A DNA stretch of 64,000 bases from Joostella atrarenae (GCF_021764745.1 NZ_JAETXX010000012.1:1-64000), one strand, 5' to 3'. Shown: positions 21,850 through 31,225, numbered from the stretch's first letter. Notes: a model not told the origin generated them from the letters alone. Numbers and translations are program-made.

Positions 21850-22044
21850 TTATATCTCTTCTAGGTTTCTTAATCTTTGAACGTAAGACGCTTTCTGGAT
21901 CTGAGCTCTTTTCTCTACAGATGCCTTCGTAAATTCTTTTCTGCTACGTAGCTGACGCATTGTACCAGTTCTGTCAAATTTACGCTTGTAACGCTTAAGC
22001 GCTCTGTCTATATTTTCTCCTTCTTTTATCGGTATTATTAGCAT
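21850..22044 (-). CDS. rpsU: Ribosomal protein bS21
   Basis: 64 residues, highly basic. The family core is visible as GENIDRALKRYKRKFDRTG, then MRQLRSRKEFTKASVEKR. It sits on the 30S platform near the 3' end of 16S rRNA. In Bacteroidia it is reported to help hide the anti-Shine-Dalgarno sequence, which explains why most genes here have no Shine-Dalgarno. This gene itself has a very strong one, which is consistent with translational feedback. It has its own terminator and a TATCTTTG promoter element (22082-22075, minus) about 31 bases upstream of the start. Confidence 0.97.
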   Translation of the reverse strand: MLIIPIKEGENIDRALKRYKRKFDRTGTMRQLRSRKEFTKASVEKRAQIQKASYVQRLRNLEEI

Positions 22045-22051
22045 AAGTGTA

Positions 22052-22060
22052 CCACCTCCT
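22052..22060 (-). promoter_or_regulatory. Strong Shine-Dalgarno of rpsU
   Basis: The minus strand reads AGGAGGTGG, then seven bases, then ATG. It contains the full GGAGG core plus extra matches to the 16S 3' tail. I did not see a match of comparable strength before the other starts I examined, which fits the sparse Shine-Dalgarno use of Bacteroidota. Confidence 0.9.
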
Positions 22061-22158
22061 CTCTTTTACGGCGGCAAAGATAAAAATTTATTTAAAATGA
22101 AAAATAAAAAAATAAAAAAATATCTTCTGCTAAAATACTAAGGCTCAGCCTAACAAAC

Positions 22159-23322
22159 CTACTTTAAAATATTTCTAGCGATCACTACTTTCTGAATCTC
22201 TGTAGTTCCTTCTCCAATAGTACACAATTTAGCATCTCTATAAAATTTCTCTACAGGAAAATCTTTTGTATACCCATAACCTCCATGAATCTGTACAGCC
22301 TCATTTGCAATTCTAACACATGCTTCTGAAGCAAACATTTTACACATTGCACTCAGCTTTGTCATCTTTCTTCCTTTATTCTTTTCTGAAGCCGCTTTAT
22401 GCAATAACAATTCTGAAGCTTCTATATCGGTAGCCATATCTGCCAACTTAAAAGAAATCCCTTGGAACTCTGAGATCGGTTTCCCAAACTGCACACGTTC
22501 TTTAGAATATTTAAGAGCAGCCTCATATGCTCCTCTTGCGATTCCTAGAGATAATGCTCCAATAGAAATTCTTCCGCCATCTAGTATTTTCATAGATTGA
22601 ATAAATCCATTACCAACCTCTCCTAAACGATTTGCATCGGGCACTCTACAATCAGAAAAAACAAGCTCCGCAGTTTCGCTAGCTCTCATTCCTAATTTAT
22701 TTTCTTTTTTTCCGCTAGAAAAACCAGGAGTCCCCTTCTCTACTACAAAAGCAGTCATTCCGTGGGAATCACCTTTCTCTCCAGTTCTTACGATTACTAC
22801 TGCTACATTCCCACTAATACCGTGAGTAATAAAATTCTTAGCTCCATTTAAAACCCATTCATCTCCATCTTTAACAGCAGTAGTACTCATACCTCCTGCA
22901 TCCGATCCTGTGTTATGCTCTGTTAACCCCCAAGCCCCAATCCACTCTGCAGTGGCTAACTTAGGCAACCATTTTTTCTTTTGCTCTTCGTTTCCAAAAG
23001 TTAAAATATGATTTGTACAAAGTGAGTTATGTGCTGCAACTGACAAGCCTATAGAAGGATCTACCTTAGAAATTTCATCTAAAATGGCAATGTATTCATG
23101 ATACCCCAATCCGGAACCACCATATTCTTCAGGAACTAAAACTCCCATAAAGCCAAGTTCTCCTGCTTTTTTAAATACATCAACAGGAAAAATTTGGTCT
23201 TCATCCCACTCCATTATGTGTGGTCTTATATATTGTTCTGCAAATTCCTTTGCAGAGTTCGCTACTAAATGTTGCGTCTCTGTATAGTCAAAATTCATTT
23301 GTTCCGCTGTATCCAATTCCAT
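22159..23322 (-). CDS. Acyl-CoA dehydrogenase
   Basis: 387 residues. It is an FAD enzyme that introduces a trans-2 double bond into acyl-CoA in beta-oxidation or branched-chain amino-acid breakdown. N-terminal helical, middle beta and C-terminal helical domains are all present. Visible motifs are GAWGLTEHNTGSD (FAD/substrate), QIHGGYGYTKDFPVEK and the terminal GEGTTEIQ, whose Glu is at the catalytic position of the short/medium-chain group. An internal ATG eight codons in (MNFDYTE, 23298) matches the usual family start better. It lies 9 bases after the helix-hairpin-helix gene. Substrate chain length cannot be read. Confidence 0.93.
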   Translation of the reverse strand: MELDTAEQMNFDYTETQHLVANSAKEFAEQYIRPHIMEWDEDQIFPVDVFKKAGELGFMGVLVPEEYGGSGLGYHEYIAILDEISKVDPSIGLSVAAHNSLCTNHILTFGNEEQKKKWLPKLATAEWIGAWGLTEHNTGSDAGGMSTTAVKDGDEWVLNGAKNFITHGISGNVAVVIVRTGEKGDSHGMTAFVVEKGTPGFSSGKKENKLGMRASETAELVFSDCRVPDANRLGEVGNGFIQSMKILDGGRISIGALSLGIARGAYEAALKYSKERVQFGKPISEFQGISFKLADMATDIEASELLLHKAASEKNKGRKMTKLSAMCKMFASEACVRIANEAVQIHGGYGYTKDFPVEKFYRDAKLCTIGEGTTEIQKVVIARNILK

Positions 23323-23331
23323 TCTTTCTTT

Positions 23332-24153
23332 TTAATCAAGGCTCAAATATAATTCAATTCTGTTTAATTTATCAGTAGGAAAATCTTCTATTTTTGTTAA
23401 TTCAGCAATCGAATTGATTTTCTGATGCTCCGTTCTATAAGATACAATTTTTATAGCCAACTCCCAGTTTATATATGGCAAACTGCTTAACTCTCTAACA
23501 GAGATATTATTAATATTATATTGATTGTATTCTGGCAAGTCTTTTATTTCAAACTTCTTCCAAAGCTGAAGAATAACTTCTGGCTTTAAACCATAAACTT
23601 CCGCGAGCTGATCTTTAAAATAAAATCCTTTAAGCAAGCTTCTATATTTAATGATTCTTTCAGATAGTTTTTCTCCAATACCATAAACGGCAATCAACTC
23701 CTCCTTCGTTGCACCATTAATATCTAATCTTACTACAACTTTTTTTGCTGATTTTTCTTTTCTGACAAAGGGTTTAAAAACAGGAAACTTAAAATATGGA
23801 GCGATTGTTTTTAGGAGTGAATCGGAAACTCCTGTAACTTTTTTAAAATCTTCTTTTGAGTTTACATACAAACCCTTAGCACGATAGGCCAATAATTTAT
23901 CAATTTCATTAGAAGTGAGTCCCAAAGAGTAGCCTTTAAAATCGGAGATATAATTTGGGTTAAAAGGATAGATAGTATAATTACTTGTAGTCTGAGATAC
24001 TTCAGCAGGAATAGTAATAGCTACTATTTCCTTTTGAGGACTAAATGAAGTCCACCCAATAGATATTAATTGAATAGAAGTGACAATTAGGAGCAAAAAA
24101 AATATCCCACTTCGCTGACTTTTTTTGAAGCGAAAGTGGGATATCAATTTCAT
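23332..24153 (-). CDS. Helix-hairpin-helix protein, membrane-anchored
   Basis: 273 residues. A basic N-terminus and one membrane span (about 17-36, GIFFLLLIVTSIQLISIG) are followed by three ComEA-like helix-hairpin-helix units (about 80-118, 147-205 and 208-272, with DINGATKEELIAVYGIG as the clearest). These bind DNA non-specifically in known relatives, so a role in DNA uptake is possible but unproven; no com genes are adjacent. Codons 4-20 coincide with a strong terminator hairpin. The start is kept because the basic SHFRF...QRSGIFFLL stretch resembles the N-termini of family members I recall. Confidence 0.8.
   Translation of the reverse strand: MKLISHFRFKKSQRSGIFFLLLIVTSIQLISIGWTSFSPQKEIVAITIPAEVSQTTSNYTIYPFNPNYISDFKGYSLGLTSNEIDKLLAYRAKGLYVNSKEDFKKVTGVSDSLLKTIAPYFKFPVFKPFVRKEKSAKKVVVRLDINGATKEELIAVYGIGEKLSERIIKYRSLLKGFYFKDQLAEVYGLKPEVILQLWKKFEIKDLPEYNQYNINNISVRELSSLPYINWELAIKIVSYRTEHQKINSIAELTKIEDFPTDKLNRIELYLSLD
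24095..24144 (-). terminator. Terminator hairpin inside the start of the helix-hairpin-helix gene
   Basis: The minus strand forms ATATCCCACTT(T)CGC with GCGAAGTGGGATAT (one bulged base), followed by eight T. It lies 21 bases after the stop of the symporter gene, as expected for its terminator, but within codons 4-20 of the next reading frame. Confidence 0.85.
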
Positions 24154-24164
24154 ATATATTTTAT

Positions 24165-26246
24165 TTATGCAGTCTTATTATTTATTTTTTGTTTTTTAAA
24201 TAATTCTCCTGCTTTTAATTTCTTCATATACTCACGAAGATCTTCTCTAACCTCCCCACTCATAATATACAATCCTATAATATTAGGGAAAGACATTGCT
24301 AAAATCATCATATCAGAGAAATCTAGCACCGCTCCTAAACTTACAGAAGCTCCAATTACGATAAATACCATAAAGAAAATCTTGTAAACGATCTCTGTTT
24401 TTTTACTCTTTCCAAATAAGAATGTCCAAGCTCTCATTCCGTAATAAGACCAAGAGATCATTGTTGAAAATGCAAATAAGAAAACTGCTACTGCTAATAC
24501 ATAAGGGAACCAGCTAATAACGCTTCCAAAAGCATCTGAAGTTAATTGCGCGCCTGCAATACCTTCTACTTCATGCATTCCTGTAAAGATTAATACTAAT
24601 GCTGTTAATGTACAAACTACAACCGTATCAATAAACGGCTCTAATAAAGCTACAAAACCTTCAGAAGGCGGGTGATTTGTTTTTGCCGCACTATGCGCAA
24701 TTGCTGCTGAACCTACTCCAGCTTCATTCGAGAATGCTGCTCTTTGGAAACCTACGATTAATACTCCTATAACTCCTCCTTTTAATGCACTAGGACTGAA
24801 TGCTCCGTCATAGATTGCAGAAAATGCAGGCCCTATGTTTTCTATATTCACTCCAATTACAATAAAAGCAGCTACAACATAAATACCAGCCATAAACGGA
24901 ACAATTTTTTCCGTTACTTTAGCGATACTACTAATCCCTCCAAGGATAACTGTACCTACAAGAACCGCTGTTATAACTCCGAACCAAAATCCATGCCCTT
25001 GTAAAGCTGGAAATTGACCTGCCAATTGCTCAAAAGACTGATTAGCCTGAAACATATTACCTCCTCCAAAAGAGGCTCCAACTGCTAAAACAGCAAAGAA
25101 TACTGCTAGGAATTTCCCTAGCCCTTTCATGTTTTTCTTTTCTAGTCCATAACGTAAGTAATTCATTGGACCTCCAAATACACGTCCGTCAGGAAGAATA
25201 TTTCTATACTTTACTCCTAAAGTACACTCAACGAATTTAGAAGACATTCCTAAAAGTCCAGCTAAAATCATCCACATAGTTGCTCCAGCTCCTCCTAAAG
25301 AAACTGCTACTGCAACCCCTGCTATGTTTCCTAATCCTACTGTTCCAGATACTGCTGTAGCAAGCGCTTGGAAATGCGTTACCTGTCCTGGAGCGTTTGG
25401 ATCATCATATTTTCCTTTTGCTAAATCTAGAGAGTGTCTAAATCCACGGATATTAATGAAGCCCATTCTTAAAGTAAAGAAAGTTGCTCCTAATAATAAC
25501 CAAACTACAATAAAAGGAATATTTTTAGTTTGAGGATCTCCATTAGGATGCAATAATGGAATAGGTTCATCATATTTAATTTCAGCTAAAAAGTGAGCTC
25601 CTTGTTCTATTACGTGTTTTTTATTATCAGAGTTGTAAATAACATTCCCTTCTTTCACTAAATACTTTAGCTTTCCGTTAGCTTCAGCAAAAACAGGCTC
25701 TGTTCCACCAGAAGCTTTAGAAACTACTGCTATCTTTTCTCCTTTTTTTACTGATGCGCCTTCAGGCTTTAGCCATTCTTGAAGCGTATATTTTTCTTCT
25801 AAATCTGCACTCCAACTTGGAATAGAGATTAGTTTCACATCTGCATACACTACAGGATCGTATATTCCTGAAGCTGCAAATGGGTCCCAAAATAAAACGG
25901 AACCTAAACCTGCTACTGCTGGGGTCATAGTTCCGTTGAATACTTCTGTTATTGATTCGGTCTCAATCTTATAAACCTTTTCGACTGAATTACCTGCGGC
26001 ATCCTTAATTAATACCGAATAATCTACTCCTTCGGTAAGGCCAGAAGCCACATTAGACTTTAAAGATGTGGTTTGATTACTCCATTTGTATGTATACGGT
26101 GGAGTACCACCAGTAACATCGAGTTCTATCGCCCCATCATTGATTTTATTTGAGGGATTTATTAAACTTTCTTTTACTGTGAGCTCTTGTGCGAACATCG
26201 AAAAACCACACAGCATTATAAAAATCGAGAGAAATTGTTTTCTCAT
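24165..26246 (-). CDS. Sodium:alanine symporter (AGCS) with N-terminal SprB-like and lipoyl-like domains
   Basis: 693 residues, well above the roughly 450-550 usual for AGCS. Signal peptide 1-20 (ending MFAQ) is followed by an SprB-type repeat at about 37-95 ([31 protein letters not shown]), a biotinyl/lipoyl-like module at about 137-222 ([28 protein letters not shown]) and the AGCS transporter from about 245, with [12 protein letters not shown] and [11 protein letters not shown]. The transporter part should import alanine, glycine or a related amino acid with Na+. The N-terminal modules should be periplasmic. The lysine in VVSKASGG sits near the position modified in true lipoyl domains, but modification outside the cytoplasm is unlikely, so the module may be structural. 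Confidence 0.88.
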   Translation of the reverse strand: MRKQFLSIFIMLCGFSMFAQELTVKESLINPSNKINDGAIELDVTGGTPPYTYKWSNQTTSLKSNVASGLTEGVDYSVLIKDAAGNSVEKVYKIETESITEVFNGTMTPAVAGLGSVLFWDPFAASGIYDPVVYADVKLISIPSWSADLEEKYTLQEWLKPEGASVKKGEKIAVVSKASGGTEPVFAEANGKLKYLVKEGNVIYNSDNKKHVIEQGAHFLAEIKYDEPIPLLHPNGDPQTKNIPFIVVWLLLGATFFTLRMGFINIRGFRHSLDLAKGKYDDPNAPGQVTHFQALATAVSGTVGLGNIAGVAVAVSLGGAGATMWMILAGLLGMSSKFVECTLGVKYRNILPDGRVFGGPMNYLRYGLEKKNMKGLGKFLAVFFAVLAVGASFGGGNMFQANQSFEQLAGQFPALQGHGFWFGVITAVLVGTVILGGISSIAKVTEKIVPFMAGIYVVAAFIVIGVNIENIGPAFSAIYDGAFSPSALKGGVIGVLIVGFQRAAFSNEAGVGSAAIAHSAAKTNHPPSEGFVALLEPFIDTVVVCTLTALVLIFTGMHEVEGIAGAQLTSDAFGSVISWFPYVLAVAVFLFAFSTMISWSYYGMRAWTFLFGKSKKTEIVYKIFFMVFIVIGASVSLGAVLDFSDMMILAMSFPNIIGLYIMSGEVREDLREYMKKLKAGELFKKQKINNKTA

Positions 26247-26333
26247 AAAGGATTATGTTTAGGTTATATTTAAATTAAGAATTATTAAAAACTGACGCGG
26301 CAATATCATAAAAAAAAGGCGTTTATTCAAATT

Positions 26334-27359
26334 TTACCCGTTAAATGTATTTTCTACGATATGAAACAGCGTATTTAATTTTTTTATTTGTTCTGGCTGT
26401 CCAAGTACCATAAGCTTAGAATTTGGCAATAATTCTACACTCGCATCTGGATTGATTATATACTTCCCATCTGGGTGTTTATAACCAATAGCTGTACACC
26501 CTGTTTGCCTTCTTAAATCTAGATCTACAAGTGTTTTATACAAATATCCTTCAGGTAGATTATCTACGGCTACCTCTTCTAAGTTTATAGTAGTTTCATC
26601 ATCTATTGAAAGCTGATCCATAAACTCAATAAGATCTGGTAATACAACTAATGACGCCATGTGATCTCCGCCTATTTTATCTGGCATAATTGTTTTATTA
26701 GCTCCCGCTAATTTTAATTTTCTTTGCGATGCTTCTTGAGAAGCTCTACTTATAATAGTAATCCCTTTATTAAGTTGTCTTGAAGATAGGACAACGAATA
26801 AATTATCTGCATCATTTGGAAGCGCTGTTATTAAACACTCTGCTTTCTGAATTCCGGCTTCCTCTAAAGTTTCATCTTCATTTGCATTACCAATTACAAA
26901 AAGTACATCTTCACTATATCTATTAACAATCTCTTCATCTTGTTCTATCACTACAAAAGGCTTACGATACGCTTTTAATTTTTTTGCAGCCTGCATCCCA
27001 TTTCTACCATATCCACATATTATGATATGATTATTAAGCTTAGCAATTTGTTTTTTCATTTTTCTGTATTTTATATTCTGAAGGGCACTTCTAGATAAAA
27101 CATACTCTGTAACTACGGATATAGCATAAGCTACAATAAAAACACTCGAGGTAATTAATATTATTGTAAAAATCTTAGTAACATTGTCTGTTGGTCTCAC
27201 CTCACTAAAACCTACGGTTGTTATGGTAATAACCGTCATATAAGCTGCTTCCACCCAAGAATAATCACTTAGAAATCGGTAACCTAATATTCCAAACAAA
27301 AAGATAAATAGCAATAATACAAGTGCTATATAAAATTTGGATCTAAATAGTTTAAACAT
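26334..27359 (-). CDS. Two-span potassium channel with RCK (TrkA) domains
   Basis: 341 residues. Two membrane spans (about 8-27 and 61-86) flank a pore loop with the filter TITTVGFSE (about 45-53), a TVGF variant of TVGYG. A cytoplasmic TrkA_N/RCK domain begins at IIICGYGRNGMQAAKKL (about 112) and a TrkA_C domain occupies the last 80 residues. This matches Kch/MthK-type K+ channels gated by ligand. It lies 67 bases after pspC-like and is read towards the symporter. Ion selectivity of the GF filter is inferred from related channels. Confidence 0.88.
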   Translation of the reverse strand: MFKLFRSKFYIALVLLLFIFLFGILGYRFLSDYSWVEAAYMTVITITTVGFSEVRPTDNVTKIFTIILITSSVFIVAYAISVVTEYVLSRSALQNIKYRKMKKQIAKLNNHIIICGYGRNGMQAAKKLKAYRKPFVVIEQDEEIVNRYSEDVLFVIGNANEDETLEEAGIQKAECLITALPNDADNLFVVLSSRQLNKGITIISRASQEASQRKLKLAGANKTIMPDKIGGDHMASLVVLPDLIEFMDQLSIDDETTINLEEVAVDNLPEGYLYKTLVDLDLRRQTGCTAIGYKHPDGKYIINPDASVELLPNSKLMVLGQPEQIKKLNTLFHIVENTFNG

Positions 27360-27426
27360 AGTATCGATTAGCTGTGTTTGGTGACCTTACAGTATTAAAT
27401 TACAATTATTTTTTATAGTTCTCTTT

Positions 27427-27654
27427 TTACAAATCGAAAACCGACGTCCTCTTTGTATAAACCAAGTCTTTCAATTTTAACCAAAAAGCTAAGGTTAAAT
27501 AAACAAAGAACCAAATCCCTAATGTAGCAAAAGATGCATATATAAAAAAAAGACGTACATTTTTTGTCTTCATTCCCAGACGATCCGCCAATCTCGAAGA
27601 TACAGCATATCCGTTCTTCTCGAAATAATATCTTAGATTTTTTATAGCACTCAT
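27427..27654 (-). CDS. PspC domain protein
   Basis: 75 residues. The pattern is a short N-terminal segment (LGMKTKNVRLFFIYA) followed by one long membrane span (about 31-53), as in the PspC family linked to envelope stress. It differs from E. coli PspC in lacking a C-terminal periplasmic part. It lies 18 bases after the DUF2851 gene, which suggests co-transcription. No pspA or pspF is visible. Confidence 0.8.
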   Translation of the reverse strand: MSAIKNLRYYFEKNGYAVSSRLADRLGMKTKNVRLFFIYASFATLGIWFFVYLTLAFWLKLKDLVYTKRTSVFDL

Positions 27655-27672
27655 GTTACAAATATAGAACTA

Positions 27673-28941
27673 TCATCTAATTAATTTCACTCCAATCTCA
27701 CAATGCAAGCATTTATTTTCAGAACAATACTCATTATAAAGCTGTAATAATGATTGACTCCCCAAAGCCGACTTTACATCAAAGCCTATATTTTCGAAGC
27801 TTTCCACAATACTATTCTTCTCTTTTTTGATTCCTCCAATTAAGTTTAATACTTCCTCTGTAGCATCTTTACCCTTATAATTTCCGTAGCAGAATTTTAA
27901 AGGTATAATTGTATTTACAATGAGTAAATTTATAAACTGCTTACTTGTTTTCTTCTCCCTTTTAGAAGGAGATTCTTTATTAAAAGTATAATGACTATCC
28001 CAATAATTACTAGCTGAAACCTCAAAAATCTTATAATAGCCTTCCAATTTATCACACTCCATTAATTGCTGAAAAAGATTGGTTTCTTTACTATAAAGTG
28101 CTGCTAATTGTGACAACCTAATGGTGGGAAAATTATACGGTCGCAACTTAAAATATTCAGGAGCTAACGTAGATTGCTCTAGAGTGTATTTCTTCTCAAG
28201 ATATTTATATTCTTTTTTTAAACTGATATAATATTGACTTACAGATTCGTCATTTAACATGCCTGCTATACCAAATAGTAATGTCTCTAAAGTAAAATTA
28301 GATGTGCTATTTTTTCTGATGACTGAAAAAGGAAGTTTATTAGATATCTCAAAGAACGCTTCTCCATTGATTTTTAATCCAAAATTTCTAAGTAGCATCT
28401 TAAAAAGTACAGACTCCCAATCATTCTTACATTGCTGAAGCTCTCTAATAATAAATTCAGATTTCTCCTGCAAGCGATCTATATATAAGCGCCCCATCCA
28501 TCGATCAATAAAAAAAGAAGGAATCGCTCCTAGTTGCTTTTCGCAGTTAATAAATTTTTGCTTCCCATAAAGCAATTGGTTGTAAGATAAGAGTGTCTCC
28601 GAATGAACGATATTTTTTAAGGCTAATGTTGGTATCGCCTCATTATTCTTATTAAAAACATCAATATCATGTTCCCAAACAACATGTAATATTACATTAC
28701 TATAAGCAGGATCATTTTCATGATTATGAGCATACCAAAAGGAAGATTTTTCATGTATCTCTACATTTCCCGCCCAATGTAAGTCATTAATTCTAAGTTG
28801 CGCATTTAAAAAATCTGGACCCGAATGGAGATTATGCTGTCCCAAAGAAATTATAGCAATCTTCTCTCGGTTATCGGTTATTAAATCTTTTTCAGGAAAC
28901 TTTTTAAACTTCCATATATAATGCAAAAAATCTTCTTTCAA
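27673..28941 (-). CDS. DUF2851 family protein
   Basis: 422 residues, full family length. The N-terminal part (LHYIWKFKKF, GQHNLHSGPDFLNAQLRI, GNVEIHEKSSFWYAHNHEND) is the conserved signature of DUF2851, a Bacteroidota family of unknown function with a resemblance to restriction-endonuclease-like folds (VEIH). The C-terminal end has a C-x2-C pair (ENKCLHCEIG). It is soluble, with no signal peptide. It appears to head a unit with the pspC-like gene. Confidence 0.85.
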   Translation of the reverse strand: MKEDFLHYIWKFKKFPEKDLITDNREKIAIISLGQHNLHSGPDFLNAQLRINDLHWAGNVEIHEKSSFWYAHNHENDPAYSNVILHVVWEHDIDVFNKNNEAIPTLALKNIVHSETLLSYNQLLYGKQKFINCEKQLGAIPSFFIDRWMGRLYIDRLQEKSEFIIRELQQCKNDWESVLFKMLLRNFGLKINGEAFFEISNKLPFSVIRKNSTSNFTLETLLFGIAGMLNDESVSQYYISLKKEYKYLEKKYTLEQSTLAPEYFKLRPYNFPTIRLSQLAALYSKETNLFQQLMECDKLEGYYKIFEVSASNYWDSHYTFNKESPSKREKKTSKQFINLLIVNTIIPLKFCYGNYKGKDATEEVLNLIGGIKKEKNSIVESFENIGFDVKSALGSQSLLQLYNEYCSENKCLHCEIGVKLIR

Positions 28942-29021
28942 AATATTGAAAATTCAAAATTCTGAAAGAAGATAGTTATAATTTAGCGAATATCGCCTAT
29001 TTACTCTATTGTGATTTTTGT

Positions 29022-29336
29022 TTAATCTTCAACAACATCACCTTCCCACTCCATAAAACCTCCTAATAGGTTGTGTGTGTTTTCAAAACCAAGTTGATTC
29101 ATCAACATACAAGCTTGTGCGCTACGCTTTCCTGAGCGACAATAAACATAGAAGTTTTTAGACTTATCTAATTCTCCTACTTCATCTAAGAAACCTTGAC
29201 CTTTATAAATATCTATATTTAATGAATTAGGAATATACCCTTCTTCTCTCTCTTCTTCTGTACGCACGTCTAAAACTACTGCGTTAGTATCTTTTGTAAG
29301 TTCAGCTACCCACTCTTCTTGAGTTAAATCTGCCAT
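29022..29336 (-). CDS. Rhodanese-like single-domain sulfurtransferase
   Basis: 104 residues. One rhodanese domain with VLDVRTEEE (about 21-29) and the active-site loop CRSGKRS, with the persulfide-forming cysteine C66. It is a cytoplasmic GlpE/PspE-like enzyme with no signal peptide and likely carries sulfur from an unidentified donor. It stands alone; the upstream neighbour ends in its own terminator. Confidence 0.93.
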   Translation of the reverse strand: MADLTQEEWVAELTKDTNAVVLDVRTEEEREEGYIPNSLNIDIYKGQGFLDEVGELDKSKNFYVYCRSGKRSAQACMLMNQLGFENTHNLLGGFMEWEGDVVED

Positions 29337-29361
29337 AATTATTTTATTAAAAATTAAAAAA

Positions 29362-29385
29362 AATCTGAAGCTTACACTTCAGATT
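29362..29385 (-). terminator. Intrinsic terminator after the redoxin gene
   Basis: A perfect 9-base-pair stem (AATCTGAAG/CTTCAGATT), a six-base loop, then a T run on the minus strand, 65 bases past the redoxin stop. Confidence 0.88.
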
Positions 29386-29449
29386 ACAAATTTATATAAA
29401 TCTTATACAATTGGTCTTAAGTTTTCATTAAAAGTGGACTTTCAAATCC

Positions 29450-30064
29450 TTATATCTTAATAGAACACCCTATTGCCTTTGTACTTTTTATCTCAATATC
29501 ATTTCCTTGCAGCATAGCATCAATAGCGTCTTCAACGTATGTTGTTTCTACTGCTGTTTCATCTTGATAATTATCATCAATAGCTCCTATATATTTTACA
29601 ATATTTCCTGAACTTGTTTTTTCTAGAAGAAAACAGTGTGGTGTTCTTTGAGCGCCATAAACTGGTGATATTTTTTGACCTTCGTCAACTAAATAAGGAA
29701 AAGTATATCCTTTTGCAGAAGCTCGCTCTTGCATTTTCGTGAAATTCTCATCAGGCTGAATCGACGGATTATTAGGGTTTATAGCAATTACAGGAACTCC
29801 CTTCTCCTTATATTTTTTATCAAGAGCAATAATTCTATCTTCATAAGCATTTGCATACGGACAACCATTGCAAGTAAATATAACCAAGAAACCTTTTGCC
29901 TCTTTATAATCAGCTAAAGAAACGGTATTTCCATCTACATTTTTTAACTTAAAATCTACGGCTTTATCTCCTATTTTGTATCCATCGTTATATACATTAG
30001 GCTCTGTAAAAGAACTACTAATAACAACTATTGCAAGGAGCAACACTATTCTTAACTGATTCAT
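29450..30064 (-). CDS. Secreted thioredoxin-fold (AhpC/TSA-like) protein
   Basis: 204 residues. Signal peptide about 1-19. The thioredoxin fold begins GDKAVDFKLKNVDGN and has C65-x2-C68 in FTCNGCPYAN, in place of the classic WCxxC. It probably works as a periplasmic thiol oxidoreductase or peroxidase-like protein. It lies 15 bases after the TlpA-like gene and in the same direction, so the two likely form a redox pair on one transcript ending at 29362. The exact substrate is unknown. Confidence 0.85.
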   Translation of the reverse strand: MNQLRIVLLLAIVVISSSFTEPNVYNDGYKIGDKAVDFKLKNVDGNTVSLADYKEAKGFLVIFTCNGCPYANAYEDRIIALDKKYKEKGVPVIAINPNNPSIQPDENFTKMQERASAKGYTFPYLVDEGQKISPVYGAQRTPHCFLLEKTSSGNIVKYIGAIDDNYQDETAVETTYVEDAIDAMLQGNDIEIKSTKAIGCSIKI

Positions 30065-30079
30065 TTTATGTAAGTTGGT

Positions 30080-30634
30080 TTAGTTGGTAATAAAATCTTT
30101 AAGAGCATCCTCTAATTCTATAAAGGTAAAAGATTTTTCATAAAATGATCGTTTATTCTCAGAAATAATTAACGTTGCAGGAATAGATCCAGACCAATCA
30201 CTATCTACTTTAGGAATCCATGTATTTTGTTTGGGATCGTTTAATAAAACAACATTACTATTAAATTGTTGTTTTTCTAAAAAAGGAATCAAAACTTCAT
30301 CTACTTTTTTTGGAAAGTCTAAACTCACCAAAATCACTTCTACATCTTGCTCTTTATATATATTGTGTATTTTTTCAAAGTAAGGAAGTTCTTTTACACA
30401 AGGTTTACACCAAGTAGCCCAGAAGTTAACTATATAAGTTTTGTCTTCGTTAGCTAGAAGCAACTTTTCAAAACCATCATAATTATAAACTGGAACAGTA
30501 AAGTTTGAAGTTTTAATTACATCAATAGGAGTTACCACGCTCATTAAGTTAAACGCTAATTCCTTATCCTTAGATTTTTGTTCCTTGCAACTTGCTACTA
30601 TTAATAATAATGCAAGTATAACAATCCGTTTCAT
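30080..30634 (-). CDS. TlpA-like thioredoxin lipoprotein
   Basis: 184 residues. The N-terminus is a lipoprotein signal (LLLIVASC, acylated C16). The thioredoxin-like domain has the active site FWATWCKPC (C76, C79) and the later cis-Pro region SIPATLII. This is the TlpA/ResA class, which reduces protein disulfides at the outer face of the cytoplasmic membrane or on the outer membrane. It heads the pair with the redoxin gene. It diverges from marR, leaving 141 bases for both promoters. Confidence 0.9.
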   Translation of the reverse strand: MKRIVILALLLIVASCKEQKSKDKELAFNLMSVVTPIDVIKTSNFTVPVYNYDGFEKLLLANEDKTYIVNFWATWCKPCVKELPYFEKIHNIYKEQDVEVILVSLDFPKKVDEVLIPFLEKQQFNSNVVLLNDPKQNTWIPKVDSDWSGSIPATLIISENKRSFYEKSFTFIELEDALKDFITN

Positions 30635-30720
30635 ACCTCAATCTTAGTTTTAAACTCCCTAAATGTATCAATAGAAACTACTCGCAAAATAGATTTAACA
30701 TTATTTTACAAGTTAAAAAG

Positions 30721-30760
30721 TTGTAATTTCAATTAAACAGACATACATTTGTATATACAA
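30721..30760 (+). promoter_or_regulatory. marR promoter with overlapping operator
   Basis: TTG (30721-30723), 20 bases, TACATTTG (30744-30751), a good Bacteroidota promoter. The perfect palindrome TTGTATATACAA (30749-30760) overlaps the end of the -7 element and the likely start point about 20 bases before marR. The same palindrome occurs before the nitroreductase gene. Confidence 0.8.
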
Positions 30761-30775
30761 TTATTGTAACGACAA

Positions 30776-31225
30776 ATGAAAATTGAAGACGCTATAAAAT
30801 CTAATGACATGCCACTGGGCAGAAAGACTATAATTAATTTATTATATACTGCCAATGCTATTCAAGATAAAACCGTAGAGATATTAAAACCCTTCGATTT
30901 GTCTCCGCAACAATTTAATGTATTACGAATTTTAAGAGGACAAAAGGGAAAACCTGCAAACTTGTTTACGATTCAAGAAAGAATGATCAGTAAAATGAGT
31001 AATACTACAAGACTTGTTGACAAACTGATTACAAAAGGACTTGTAAACAGAATTACTTGCGAAGAAAACAGACGTAAGGTTGAAATTACAATTACTAAAA
31101 AGGGATTAGAATTGCTTGCAACTATAGATGAACCTGTAGAAGCTCAAAATGAAAGTATAATAAAAAGCCTATCTTCCGAAGAAATAAAACAATTAAATAC
31201 TATACTCGAAAAAATTAGAGATTAA
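30776..31225 (+). CDS. MarR family transcriptional regulator
   Basis: 149 residues. A winged helix-turn-helix of MarR type, with the recognition region IQERMISKMSNTTRLVDKLITKGLV and wing segment CEENRRKVEITITKKG. It has no conserved redox cysteine pair (a single Cys in ITCEEN). It likely represses its own transcript and the next two genes through the palindromes at 30749 and 31244. The inducer is unknown; a phenolic or electrophilic compound would fit the nitroreductase. Confidence 0.92.
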   Translation: MKIEDAIKSNDMPLGRKTIINLLYTANAIQDKTVEILKPFDLSPQQFNVLRILRGQKGKPANLFTIQERMISKMSNTTRLVDKLITKGLVNRITCEENRRKVEITITKKGLELLATIDEPVEAQNESIIKSLSSEEIKQLNTILEKIRD

